DNA of 64,000 nt, taken from the NCBI RefSeq assembly GCF_039909015.1, contig NZ_CP150919.1, positions 1,092,501 to 1,156,500 of the forward strand, in the 5' to 3' direction. Position numbers and translations under genes: made by a program. The notes under the pieces are model-generated. The model worked only from the letters and a program-made list of their open reading frames with translations, was not told where the DNA came from and ran no database searches. This document shows positions 25,903 to 35,155 of the stretch, piece by piece. Position 1 is the stretch's first letter. Each line of letters opens with the position of its first letter. This DNA comes from Pseudomonas grandcourensis. Its GTDB lineage: Bacteria; Pseudomonadota; Gammaproteobacteria; Pseudomonadales; Pseudomonadaceae.

Positions 25903-27261
25903 ATGAAATTTGTAAAAACCGTGTTGGCCGCGTCCTTGGCCATGGTCTTCGCCGCTCAGGCACAGGCTGCTGTTTCACCTCAGGAAGCTGCCAAGCTGGG
26001 CACCAGCCTGACCCAGGCAGGGGCTGAAAAAGCCGGGAACGCTGATGGTTCCATTCCTGCCTACAACGGTGGCTTGACCACGCCGCCGGCCAGCTTCAAG
26101 GCCGGCGACAGCATGCGCCCGGATCCGTTTGCCAGTGAAAAACCTGTGCTGGTGATCGACGGCAAGAACGTCGATCAGTACAAGGGCCTGCTCACGGCGA
26201 CCACGGTAGAACTGGCCAAGCGTTTCCCTACTTTCCGTGTCGACGTGTTCCCGACGCACCGCACCGTTTCGCTGCCTCAAGCGATTCTGGACAACGGCGT
26301 GAAAAACGCCAGCGGCGCCAAGTCCCTGGAAGGTGGCCTGGCCATCGACAACGTGCTGCCGGGTATTCCGTTCCCGATTCCGCAGTCGGGCAACGAAGCG
26401 ATGTGGAACTTCCTGTTGCGCTACCAAGGCGTCAGCATCAGCTCCAAGTACGACTCCTGGAACGTCGACTCGGCGGGCGTTCCTAGCCTGGCGACCACCG
26501 GGCAAGCGAACATCTCCTACCCGATCTATGAAAACCTCTCGCAGCCGATCAGCAGCGCCGACGTGTACTACCAGATGAAGCTGGCATACACCGGCCCAGC
26601 GCGCCGTGCCGGTGAGGCGATCATGCTCAAGGACGCCGCCAACCCGTTGCAGCAACCGCGTCGCGCCTGGCAGTACTTGCCGGGGCAGCGTCGAGTGAAA
26701 CTGGCGCCGAGCCTGGCCTACGACACGCCAAACCCGGGTACCGCCGGCGCGGGCACCTACGATGACGTGTTCGTGTTCAACGGTGCGCTGGATCGCTACG
26801 ACTGGAAACTGGTCGGCAAGCAAGAAATGATCGTGCCTTACAACACCTACAAGCTGACCTACGTGCAGGATCCTAAGTCGCTGACCACCGCCAATCACTT
26901 GGCACCGGACTTCGTGCGTTGGGAAAAACACCGTGTATGGGTCGTCGAAGGCAACCTCAAGGCCGGTGCTCGTCACATCTACGCCAAGCGCCGCTTCTAC
27001 CTCGACGAAGACAGCTGGACCGCTTTGGCCTCAGATCAATATGACGCCCGTGGTCAGCTCTATCGCGGTTCCTTCGCCTTCCTGAGCCAGAGCTATGACA
27101 AGCAGGTTCCGGACTCCACGCCGTTCATGATCTACGACCTGGTCGGCGGTTCCTACAACATCAACGGTGTAGTCGGCCCTTACGGCGGCATCAAGTACAT
27201 CGAGCCGCTCTCCAAGGCCCAGTGGTCTTCGGAATCCCTGGCCGGCGCCGGTATTCGCTAA
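25903..27261 (+). CDS. DUF1329 family exported protein
   Basis: 452 residues with signal peptide MKFVKTVLAASLAMVFAAQAQA. The mature part starts AAVSPQEAAKLGTSLTQAGAEKAGNADG, which is diagnostic for DUF1329, and has YNGGLTTPP, GIPFPIPQSGNEAMWN and YLPGQRRVKLAP; the fold resembles LolA/LolB-like lipid carriers. It should be periplasmic and may hand a hydrophobic molecule between the DUF1302 barrel and the inner-membrane RND protein. The role is inferred. Confidence 0.92.
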   Translation: MKFVKTVLAASLAMVFAAQAQAAVSPQEAAKLGTSLTQAGAEKAGNADGSIPAYNGGLTTPPASFKAGDSMRPDPFASEKPVLVIDGKNVDQYKGLLTATTVELAKRFPTFRVDVFPTHRTVSLPQAILDNGVKNASGAKSLEGGLAIDNVLPGIPFPIPQSGNEAMWNFLLRYQGVSISSKYDSWNVDSAGVPSLATTGQANISYPIYENLSQPISSADVYYQMKLAYTGPARRAGEAIMLKDAANPLQQPRRAWQYLPGQRRVKLAPSLAYDTPNPGTAGAGTYDDVFVFNGALDRYDWKLVGKQEMIVPYNTYKLTYVQDPKSLTTANHLAPDFVRWEKHRVWVVEGNLKAGARHIYAKRRFYLDEDSWTALASDQYDARGQLYRGSFAFLSQSYDKQVPDSTPFMIYDLVGGSYNINGVVGPYGGIKYIEPLSKAQWSSESLAGAGIR

Positions 27262-27270
27262 GCCAACCGC

Positions 27271-27298
27271 GTTGTAGGAGCGAGCTCGCTCCTACAAC
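27271..27298. repeat. Perfect 28-bp REP palindrome
   Basis: GTTGTAGGAGCGAG (27271-27284) followed directly by its exact reverse complement to 27298. It lies 10 bp after the DUF1329 stop, inside the gene cluster, and may lower expression of the downstream YCF48/RND genes or protect upstream mRNA. Confidence 0.9.
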
Positions 27299-27379
27299 GG
27301 CATGACCTGCAGGTCGCCAGGTTTGAACGTCAGGCACACGGATGTGTGTCCGGGCGCGGTTTTCCGAAGAGGACGCAGT

Positions 27380-28471
27380 ATGTGTTCGTATAAAAATAAT
27401 ATGTTGCAGCTGGCGTTTGGCGTTGTGCTTGGCCTGTCGCAGGGCATCGCCCAGGCGGCCGATTATGTCGATGTGCTGGACCTGCCCGCCAAGGCAAGTG
27501 CCTTGGCCGTCAACAGCCCGTTGTCCGGCATGACCCGCGCCGGTGGGCGCGTGATTACCGTCGGCCAGCGTGGCCATATTCTGTTTTCCGATGATTCGGG
27601 AAACCACTGGCAACAGGCCGCCGTACCGGCCAGTGCCGACCTCACTGCGGTGAATTTTCCGACCACCACCCAAGGCTGGGCGGTGGGTAATGACGGCGTG
27701 GTGCTGCACAGCAGCGACGCCGGCGCGACTTGGCAAAAGCAACTCGACGGTCGTCAGATCGGCGCCATGCTGGTCAAGCATTACACGGCGCTGGCCAGCG
27801 CCGAGCCGGGCAATGAGCAATGGCCGCTGCTGGTCACCGAGGGCCAGAAGCTAGTCGATCAGGGCGCGGACAAGCCGCTGCTCGACGTCTGGTTCGCCAA
27901 CGACAAAACGGGCTATGTGATCGGTGTATTCAACCTGATCCTGCGCACCGACGACGGTGGCCAGACCTGGACACCATTCCAGGACCGCACCGACAACCCG
28001 CAGGGTTTCCACCTCAACGCCATCGCCTCTACCGGCGACGGTCTGTACATCGCTGGCGAGCAAGGCCTGCTGCTCAAATGGGACGACAGCGCCCAACGCT
28101 TCAATGTCGTGCCGACGCCTTATCAAGGCAGCTTCTTCGGCGTGCTCGGCAAGCCTGGCGAAGTGCTGATCTACGGCCTGCGCGGCAACGTATTGCGCAG
28201 CGCCGACGGCGGCCAGAGCTGGACTGCGCTGGACAGCGGCCTGCACGTCAGCATCACCGCGGGCCTGATCGATGCCCGTGGCAATTATCGCTTGTTCACC
28301 CAGGGCGGGCAGATGCTGGTCAGCCAAGGGACGGGCGCGCAGTTGCATCTGAAGCAGCAACCGGCACCGACCCCGGTCGCTGGCGCCACCCAGTCCGCCG
28401 ATGGCGCCTTGGTGCTGGCCGGCAGCCGTGGTGCCCGGACGCTGTCCGCCGATCCAGCCCTCGAACCCTAA
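27380..28471 (+). CDS. YCF48/HCF136-like exported beta-propeller
   Basis: 363 residues, ATG at 27380 with AGAGGA upstream. Signal peptide to about residue 28 (GLSQGIAQAADYV). The rest is repeated BNR/YCF48 blades such as GRVITVGQRGHILFSDDSGN, GWAVGNDGVVLHSSDAGATW, FNLILRTDDGGQTW and NVLRSADGGQSW, about six or seven blades. In bacterial clusters this family accompanies RND exporters of the MMPL type, as here, with a 16-bp gap to the RND gene. Likely a periplasmic partner of that transporter. Confidence 0.9.
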   Translation: MCSYKNNMLQLAFGVVLGLSQGIAQAADYVDVLDLPAKASALAVNSPLSGMTRAGGRVITVGQRGHILFSDDSGNHWQQAAVPASADLTAVNFPTTTQGWAVGNDGVVLHSSDAGATWQKQLDGRQIGAMLVKHYTALASAEPGNEQWPLLVTEGQKLVDQGADKPLLDVWFANDKTGYVIGVFNLILRTDDGGQTWTPFQDRTDNPQGFHLNAIASTGDGLYIAGEQGLLLKWDDSAQRFNVVPTPYQGSFFGVLGKPGEVLIYGLRGNVLRSADGGQSWTALDSGLHVSITAGLIDARGNYRLFTQGGQMLVSQGTGAQLHLKQQPAPTPVAGATQSADGALVLAGSRGARTLSADPALEP

Positions 28472-28487
28472 GAGCGAGAACCCAGAC

Positions 28488-31007
28488 ATGGGCAATATCA
28501 AACAAGACGCCATGCCGGTGATCCGCGACCTGCGGGATTTCGATCAGCGCTCCGGCAACCTCCTCGAGCGGCTGGTGTTCAACTACCGCCCGCTGTTCAT
28601 GCTGCTGATGGCGCTCGCCACCGTAGTGCTGGGCTTCATGGCGGTGACTCGCCTGGAGTTGCGCCCAAGCTTCGAAAAAATGATTCCCCAGAGCCAGCCC
28701 TACATCCAGAACTTCCTGGAAAACCGCGCTTCGCTGCGCGGCCTGGGCAACTCGGTGCGGGTGGTGGTCGAGAACACCCAGGGCGATATTTTCGACCCCG
28801 AATACCTCGACGTGCTGAAGCAGGTCAACGATCAGCTGTTCCTCACCGAAGGCGTCGACCGCGCCTGGATGAAGTCGCTGTGGAGCCCGGCCGTGCGCTG
28901 GACCGAAGTCACCGAGGACGGTTTCCAGGGTGGCCCGGTGATGCCCGACACCTATTCGGGGCAGCCTGAGCAGATCGAACAGTTGCGCCAGAACATCTCC
29001 CGCGCCGGTGTGGTGGGCAGCCTGGTGGCCAGCGATTTCAAGTCGACCATGCTGATCGTGCCGCTGATGGACAAAGCCGCCGCCGGTGGCCAGCGCATCA
29101 ACTACCACGCTTTTTCGCAGATGCTCGAAGAGCAGTTGCGCGACAAGATCGAATACGCCGGCGACAGCGCTGCGCGTAAATCCGGGGTCGAAGGCATCGG
29201 CCACTACAAGGTGCGGGTGATCGGCTTCGCCAAACTCATGGGCGACCTGATCGACGGCCTGATCCAGGTGATGATGTTCTTCGGCCTGGCCGTCGTCACT
29301 TCGCTGATCATCATTTATGCCTACACCCGTTGCGTGCGCAGCACCCTGCTGGTGGTCGGCTGCTCGCTGATCGCGGTGGTCTGGCAACTGGGCATCGTCG
29401 CCTGGCTCGGCTACGCCATCGATCCGTATTCGGTGCTGGTGCCGTTTCTGATCTTCGCCATCGGCGTGTCCCATGCCGCGCAGAAGATGAACGGCATCAT
29501 GCAGGACATCGCCCGTGGCACCCACAAACTGATCGCCGCGCGCTACACCTTCCGCCGTCTGTTCATCGCCGGTGTCACCGCGCTGCTGGCCGACGCCGTG
29601 GGCTTCGCCGTGTTGATGTTGATCGACATCCCGGTGATCCAGGACCTGGCGATCACCGCCAGCATCGGTGTCGCGGTGCTGATCTTCACCTCGCTGTTGC
29701 TGATGCCGGTGGCACTGTCCTATGTCGGTGTCGGCGCGAAAGCCGCCGAGCGTGCGCTGAAAATCGACAACCGCGCAGAGAAGCACAAAGGCTTCGGCAG
29801 ACTGTGGGACGCGCTCGATCGCTTCACCACCGCCAAGTGGGCCACGGGTGCCGTACTGGTAGCGGTGTTGATGGGCATTGGCGGTTACGTGGTCAGCCTG
29901 AACCTGAAGATCGGCGACCTGGAAAGCGGGGCGCCGGAGCTGCGCGCCGACTCGCGCTACAACCGCGACAACGCCTACATCACCCAGCATTACGCGCTGT
30001 CCAGCGACCTGTTCGCGGTGATGATCAAGACCGCGCCGGAAGGCTGCCTGAACTACAAGACCCTGGTCCTCGCCGACCGTTTGGCCTGGGAGCTGCAACA
30101 GTATCCGGGCGTGCAGGCGACCGCGTCCTTGGTCAACGCGGTACGCCAGATCACCGCCGGAACCTATGAGGGCAACCCCAAGCTCAACAGCATCCAGCGC
30201 AACCAGGACGTGCTCAACTACGCCGCCCAGCAAGCCTCGGTCAACTCGCCGGAGCTGTTCAACACCGACTGCTCGCTGATGCCGGTGATCACCTTCCTCA
30301 AGGATCACAAGGCCGAAACCCTGGACGCCGTGGTGGCGATTGCCGACAAGTTCGCCAAGGAAAACAGCACCCCTGATCGCCAGTTCCTGCTCGCCGCCGG
30401 CAGCGCCGGGATCGAGGCGGCGACCAACATCGTGGTGCGCGAAGCCAACCGCACCATGCTGCTGTACGTGTATGCGGCGGTGACGCTGTTCTGCCTGATC
30501 ACCTTCCGCAGCTGGCGCGCCACGCTGGTGGCGCTGCTGCCGCTGGTGCTGACCTCGATCCTCTGCGAAGCCTTGATGGTGGCCATGGGCATCGGCGTGA
30601 AAGTCGCGACCCTGCCGGTGATCGCCCTCGGCGTGGGCATCGGCGTGGACTACGCCTTGTACCTGCTCAGCGTGCAATTGCACTTCCAGCGCCAGGGCCT
30701 GCCTTTGTCCCAGGCCTACCGCAACGCCGTGTCCTTCACCGGCCGGGTGGTCGGGCTGGTGGGCATCACCCTCGCAGCGGGCGTGGTGTGCTGGGTCTGG
30801 TCGCCGATCAAGTTCCAGGCCGACATGGGCATCCTGCTGACCTTCATGTTCCTGTGGAACATGCTCGGCGCGCTGATCCTGATTCCGGCCCTGTCCTACT
30901 TCCTGCTGCGCGAACGGGCCCCTCAGCCCGGTTCTGTCGCGGCAACCGAAACCGCTGAATCCACTGAACGTCCTGGCATGCCGCATGCCGTGACCACTTC
31001 CGAGTAA
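28488..31007 (+). CDS. RND superfamily (MMPL/patched-type) transporter
   Basis: 839 residues; ATG at 28488 chosen after GAGCGAGAACCCAG, since the frame before it reads the end of the YCF48-like gene. Two halves of one plus five membrane helices each. The first half has TM1 at about residues 38-58, a periplasmic loop and an SSD-like block (FGLAVVTSLIIIYAYTRC); the second repeats this (TLFCLITFRSWRATLVALLP), with GVGIGVDYALYLLSVQL. This is the lipid-handling MMPL branch, not a drug exporter of the AcrB type. It probably moves a hydrophobic substrate with the DUF1302/DUF1329 proteins. Confidence 0.9.
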   Translation: MGNIKQDAMPVIRDLRDFDQRSGNLLERLVFNYRPLFMLLMALATVVLGFMAVTRLELRPSFEKMIPQSQPYIQNFLENRASLRGLGNSVRVVVENTQGDIFDPEYLDVLKQVNDQLFLTEGVDRAWMKSLWSPAVRWTEVTEDGFQGGPVMPDTYSGQPEQIEQLRQNISRAGVVGSLVASDFKSTMLIVPLMDKAAAGGQRINYHAFSQMLEEQLRDKIEYAGDSAARKSGVEGIGHYKVRVIGFAKLMGDLIDGLIQVMMFFGLAVVTSLIIIYAYTRCVRSTLLVVGCSLIAVVWQLGIVAWLGYAIDPYSVLVPFLIFAIGVSHAAQKMNGIMQDIARGTHKLIAARYTFRRLFIAGVTALLADAVGFAVLMLIDIPVIQDLAITASIGVAVLIFTSLLLMPVALSYVGVGAKAAERALKIDNRAEKHKGFGRLWDALDRFTTAKWATGAVLVAVLMGIGGYVVSLNLKIGDLESGAPELRADSRYNRDNAYITQHYALSSDLFAVMIKTAPEGCLNYKTLVLADRLAWELQQYPGVQATASLVNAVRQITAGTYEGNPKLNSIQRNQDVLNYAAQQASVNSPELFNTDCSLMPVITFLKDHKAETLDAVVAIADKFAKENSTPDRQFLLAAGSAGIEAATNIVVREANRTMLLYVYAAVTLFCLITFRSWRATLVALLPLVLTSILCEALMVAMGIGVKVATLPVIALGVGIGVDYALYLLSVQLHFQRQGLPLSQAYRNAVSFTGRVVGLVGITLAAGVVCWVWSPIKFQADMGILLTFMFLWNMLGALILIPALSYFLLRERAPQPGSVAATETAESTERPGMPHAVTTSE

Positions 31008-31013
31008 GCCAAG

Positions 31014-32792
31014 ATGTCTGATTACAAAGCTCCCCTGCGCGACATGCGCTTCGTACTCAACGAGGTTTTCCAGGTGTCCCGGCTCTGGGCACAATTGCCC
31101 GGCCTGGCCGACGTGATCGATGAAGAGACCGCCGCCGCCATCCTCGAAGAGGCCGGCAAGATCAGCGGCGAAGTGATCGCGCCACTGAACCGCGCCAGCG
31201 ACGAACAGGGTTGCACCTGGAACGACGGCGCGGTCAGCGCCCCGGACGGTTTTGCCCAGGCCTATCAAGCCTTCGCCGAAGGCGGCTGGGTGGGTGTCGG
31301 CGGTGATCCGCAATACGGCGGCATGGGCATGCCCAAGGCCATTTCCGCGCAGGTCGAAGAGATGGTCAACTCGGCCAGCCTGTCGTTCGGCCTGTACCCG
31401 ATGCTGACCGCCGGTGCCTGCCTGTCGATCAAGGCCCACGCCAGCGAAGAACTGAAAGCCACCTATTTGCCGAGCATGTACGCCGGCACCTGGACCGGTT
31501 CGATGTGCCTGACCGAAGCCCATTCCGGTACCGACCTGGGCCTGATCCGCACCAAGGCCGAACCCCAGGCCGATGGCAGCTACAAGGTCAGCGGCAGCAA
31601 GATTTTCATCACCGGCGGCGAGCACGACCTGACCGAGAACATCATCCATCTGGTGCTGGCGCGCCTGCCCGATGCACCGGCCGGGCCGAAAGGCATCTCG
31701 CTGTTCCTGGTGCCGAAAGTGCTGGTCAACGCCGACGGTTCGCTGGGCGAAAACAACGCGCTGTCCTGCGGCTCCATCGAACACAAGATGGGCATCAAGG
31801 CCTCCGCCACCTGCGTGATGAACTTCGACGGCGCCACCGGCTGGATCGTCGACGCACCGAACAAAGGCCTGGCGGCGATGTTCACCATGATGAACTACGA
31901 GCGTCTGGGCGTGGGCATCCAGGGCCTGGCACAGGGTGAGCGTTCGTACCAGAACGCCGTCGCCTATGCCCGTGACCGCCTGCAAAGCCGCGCACCGACC
32001 GGCGCGCAGCACAAGGACAAAGCGGCCGACCCGATCATCGTGCACCCGGACGTGCGCCGCATGCTGTTGACCATGAAAGCCTTGAACGAAGGCGGCCGTG
32101 CGTTCTCCAGCTACGTGGCCCTGCAACTGGACATCGCCAAGTACAGCGAAGACGCCCCGACACGCCAGCGCGCGCAGGACCTGGTATCGCTGCTGACCCC
32201 GGTGGCGAAAGCCTTCCTCACCGACATGGGTCTGGAAACCACTATCCACGGTCAGCAGGTCTTCGGCGGCCACGGCTACATCCGTGAGTGGGGCCAGGAG
32301 CAACTGGTGCGCGACGTGCGCATCACCCAGATCTACGAAGGCACCAACGGCATCCAGTCCCTGGACCTGGCCGGGCGCAAGATCGTCGGCAGCGGCGGGG
32401 CGCTCTACCGTTTGTTCTCCTCGGAAATCCGCGAATTCACCGCCAGCGCTGGCGCGGACCTCGGTGAGTTCACCCAGCCGTTGAACGCCGCCGTCGACAC
32501 CCTCGACGACCTGACCGCGTGGCTGCTGGACCGGGCACAAAACAACCCGAACGAAATCGGCGCGGCCTCGGTCGAGTACCTGCACGTGTTCGGCTACACC
32601 GCGTACGCCTACATGTGGGCACGCATGGCCAAGGCCGTGATGAGCGGCGATGCCGAGGACGATTTCTACACCAGCAAACTGGCCACCGCGCGTTTCTACT
32701 TCGCCCGGTTGCTGCCGCGTATCCACTCGTTGAGCGCATCGGCCAAGGCCGGCAGCGACTGCCTCTACGAGCTGCAAGCCGATCAGTTCTGA
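31014..32792 (+). CDS. Acyl-CoA dehydrogenase with C-terminal extension
   Basis: 592 residues, six bases after the transporter stop. Conserved dehydrogenase segments are MCLTEAHSGTDLGLIRTKAE, YKVSGSKIFITGGEHD, QVFGGHGYIREWGQEQLVRD and ITQIYEGTNGIQSLDLAGRK, with the long C-terminal acyl-CoA dehydrogenase domain seen in roughly 590-600-residue members. It is a FAD flavoprotein oxidising acyl-CoA to enoyl-CoA. With the ligase it supplies the first two steps of beta-oxidation for the imported acid. Confidence 0.95.
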   Translation: MSDYKAPLRDMRFVLNEVFQVSRLWAQLPGLADVIDEETAAAILEEAGKISGEVIAPLNRASDEQGCTWNDGAVSAPDGFAQAYQAFAEGGWVGVGGDPQYGGMGMPKAISAQVEEMVNSASLSFGLYPMLTAGACLSIKAHASEELKATYLPSMYAGTWTGSMCLTEAHSGTDLGLIRTKAEPQADGSYKVSGSKIFITGGEHDLTENIIHLVLARLPDAPAGPKGISLFLVPKVLVNADGSLGENNALSCGSIEHKMGIKASATCVMNFDGATGWIVDAPNKGLAAMFTMMNYERLGVGIQGLAQGERSYQNAVAYARDRLQSRAPTGAQHKDKAADPIIVHPDVRRMLLTMKALNEGGRAFSSYVALQLDIAKYSEDAPTRQRAQDLVSLLTPVAKAFLTDMGLETTIHGQQVFGGHGYIREWGQEQLVRDVRITQIYEGTNGIQSLDLAGRKIVGSGGALYRLFSSEIREFTASAGADLGEFTQPLNAAVDTLDDLTAWLLDRAQNNPNEIGAASVEYLHVFGYTAYAYMWARMAKAVMSGDAEDDFYTSKLATARFYFARLLPRIHSLSASAKAGSDCLYELQADQF

Positions 32793-32816
32793 TCGAAAGG
32801 ACAAGGAACCTTAAAC

Positions 32817-34460
32817 ATGATGGCGACAAAAATAATCCCGCCCGCCGACGGCGCCTATGCCTATCCCTTGCTGATCAAGCAATTGTTGCTGTCCGGCGTG
32901 CGCTACCAGCCGGGCCGGGAAATCGTCTACGCCGACAAGCTGCGCTACAGCTATCAGACCCTCAACAAGCGTATTCGCCGCCTGGCCAATGCGCTGACGG
33001 CGGCCGGGGTCAAGGCCGGTGACACCGTGGCCCTGCTCGACTGGGACAGCCACCGCTATCTGGAATGCTTCTTTGCCGTGCCGATGATCGGCGCGGTGCT
33101 GCACACGGTGAACATTCGCCTGTCACCGGAGCAGGTGCTGTTCACCATGAACCACGCCGAGGATGACCTGGTGCTGGTGCATGACGATTTCCTGCCCCTG
33201 GTCGAGCAGATCCACGGACGGCTGGAAACCGTAAAAGGCTACCTGCAGCTCACCGATGACGAGGCGACCACGACCTCGTTGCCGGTGCTGGGCGAGTACG
33301 AGCACCTGCTGTCCCTGGCCCCGGACCAGTACGACTTCCCTGATTTCGACGAGAACTCGGTCGCCACGCTGTTCTACACCACCGGCACCACCGGCGATCC
33401 GAAGGGCGTGTACTTCAGCCACCGGCAACTGGTGCTGCACACCCTGAATGCCGTCGGCACCCTGGGCGCCTATCAGGGCCAGCCGCTGCTGCGTTCCGAC
33501 GACGTGTACATGCCGATCACGCCGATGTTCCATGTGCATGCCTGGGGCGTGCCGTATGTCGCGACCCTGATGGGCATCAAGCAGGTCTACCCCGGCCGCT
33601 ACGAGCCCAACAGCCTGGTCAAGCTGTACCGCGAAGAGAAGGTGACCTTCTCCCACTGTGTGCCGACCATTTTGCAGATGATCCTCAACTGCGAAGAAGG
33701 CAAGGCGACCCGATTCGACGGCTGGAAAATGCTCTTGGGCGGCAGCGCGCTGACCCTGGGCGTGGCCAGCGAAGCCAATGCCAAAGGCATGGTGGTGCAC
33801 GCCGGCTACGGCATGTCCGAAACCTGCCCGTTGCTGTGCCTGACCTACCTGCGCGATGAAGACCGCCAACTGTCCGCCGAAGCGCAACTGCCGATCCGCA
33901 TCAAGACCGGCACGCCGGTGCCGATGGTCGACCTGAAGATCATCGACGCCGAAGGTAATGACGTGGCCCATGACGGCGAGTCCCTGGGCGAGATCGTGGT
34001 GCGCGCGCCGTGGCTGACCCAGGGCTATCTGAAAGCCCCGAACAAAGGCGCGGAGCTGTGGCACAACGGCTGGCTGCACACCGGCGACATGGCCTCGATC
34101 GACCCATTGGGCGGCGTGGAAATCAAGGACCGCATCAAGGACGTGATCAAGACCGGCGGCGAGTGGATCAGCTCACTGGAACTGGAAAGCCTGATCAGCG
34201 AACACCCGGGTGTGATGTCCGTCGCCGTCGTGGGCATTGCCGATGAACAGTGGGGCGAACGCCCGATGGCCATGGTCGTCTGCGAGCCGGGGCAATACCT
34301 CGACCGCAAGATTCTGGAGGTGCATTTGCAAACCTTCGTCGACGGCGGGCGCATCAACAAATGGGCGATCCCCAAGCAGTTCAAGTTCGTGACCGAAATC
34401 CCCAAGACCAGCGTTGGCAAGATCAACAAGAAGCTGATTCGGGAAACTGAAGCGAACTGA
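32817..34460 (+). CDS. Long/medium-chain acyl-CoA ligase
   Basis: 547 residues. It has the AMP-binding signature FYTTGTTGDPKGVYFS near residue 185, a GYGMSETCPLLC motif, the hinge aspartate in LHTGDMASIDPLGGVEIKDR, and the C-terminal catalytic lysine in KTSVGKINKKLIRE. Two adjacent ATG codons follow AAGGAAC, and the first is used. The family activates fatty or aromatic acids to CoA thioesters with ATP. As the last gene of the cluster it feeds the adjacent dehydrogenase. The chain-length range cannot be judged from sequence. Confidence 0.94.
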   Translation: MMATKIIPPADGAYAYPLLIKQLLLSGVRYQPGREIVYADKLRYSYQTLNKRIRRLANALTAAGVKAGDTVALLDWDSHRYLECFFAVPMIGAVLHTVNIRLSPEQVLFTMNHAEDDLVLVHDDFLPLVEQIHGRLETVKGYLQLTDDEATTTSLPVLGEYEHLLSLAPDQYDFPDFDENSVATLFYTTGTTGDPKGVYFSHRQLVLHTLNAVGTLGAYQGQPLLRSDDVYMPITPMFHVHAWGVPYVATLMGIKQVYPGRYEPNSLVKLYREEKVTFSHCVPTILQMILNCEEGKATRFDGWKMLLGGSALTLGVASEANAKGMVVHAGYGMSETCPLLCLTYLRDEDRQLSAEAQLPIRIKTGTPVPMVDLKIIDAEGNDVAHDGESLGEIVVRAPWLTQGYLKAPNKGAELWHNGWLHTGDMASIDPLGGVEIKDRIKDVIKTGGEWISSLELESLISEHPGVMSVAVVGIADEQWGERPMAMVVCEPGQYLDRKILEVHLQTFVDGGRINKWAIPKQFKFVTEIPKTSVGKINKKLIRETEAN

Positions 34461-34480
34461 GGGATAAACCTGCCACTGAT

Positions 34481-34583
34481 GTTGTAGGAGCGAGCCTGCT
34501 CGCGATGGACTCGAGAGCGCCGTGGGCTATCAGGTTTACAGCGTTATCGTTAACGACCATCGCGAGCAAGCTCGCTCCTACAG
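34481..34583. repeat. Inverted pair of REP elements in a 301-bp intergenic gap
   Basis: GTTGTAGGAGCGAGCCTGCT starts at 34481 and its reverse form ends at 34583 (GCTCGCTCCTAC). These occupy most of the gap between the ligase and the channel gene. The remaining part of the gap shows no gene. Confidence 0.88.
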
Positions 34584-34761
34584 AAATCCACCGGTGTCAG
34601 GCGGTTTCTGGATAGTTTGCGGGGCGTCATCTTTGTCATAGTCCTCGCCAAAGAAAACGCCCCGTTGGTCGCGGTTTTCAGCGCTTGTGCCAAGCTGAAC
34701 GGGGTATTGAACCGCCGTGCATTCAATTGCCGGTCAGGCAAACCCCACGGAAGCCCACGAC

Positions 34762-35109
34762 ATGACCTTCAACCGTGCATCAAACGTCCGCCAAGAGTTC
34801 TACAAAGCCGTCTGGTTCTACTTCAAAGTGGTGTGGCCGATCTTCTCGATCCTGCTGTTGGTGATCATCGGAATCGGCCTCATCATCGCCCAGCTGGAAG
34901 GATGGAGCCCGGATGACGGTGTCTACTTCGCCTTCGTGACCGGCCTGACCATCGGTTATGGAGAGTTGGTGCCAAAACTGGGTGTGTCGCGAGTGCTGGC
35001 GATCCTGCTGGGTTTCAACGGCGTGCTGATGACCGCGACGTTCGCGGCGATCAGTGTCCGGGCCATTGAAGTGACCGTGACGGCGTCGCGGCAAAAGGAC
35101 GTCGAGTAG
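34762..35109 (+). CDS. Small two-helix potassium-channel-like protein
   Basis: 115 residues from the ATG at 34762. TM1 is about residues 24-44 (WPIFSILLLVIIGIGLIIAQ). A pore loop carries the filter-like TGLTIGYGELVP near residues 60-71, where GYG matches K+ channels. TM2 is about residues 75-98 (VLAILLGFNGVLMTATFAAIS). There is no RCK/TrkA cytoplasmic domain. It should assemble as a tetramer of the minimal ion_trans_2 type in the inner membrane; gating and ion are not shown. Confidence 0.85.
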   Translation: MTFNRASNVRQEFYKAVWFYFKVVWPIFSILLLVIIGIGLIIAQLEGWSPDDGVYFAFVTGLTIGYGELVPKLGVSRVLAILLGFNGVLMTATFAAISVRAIEVTVTASRQKDVE

Positions 35110-35155
35110 GGCGGTGATGGCTACGGCCGGTTTAAATGGCCGCAGCCTCCGGGGC

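Noticed and set aside
23912..25978. 688-codon - strand frame opposite the DUF1302 gene
   Set aside because: Composition is typical of reverse-frame GC-rich coding, and the + strand protein has a signal peptide and barrel ending.
28320..32804. 1494-codon open frame on the - strand
   Set aside because: Antisense shadow of the YCF48/RND/dehydrogenase genes; very rich in His, Gln, Val and Arg, no domain, no ribosome site. The + strand genes have clear motifs.
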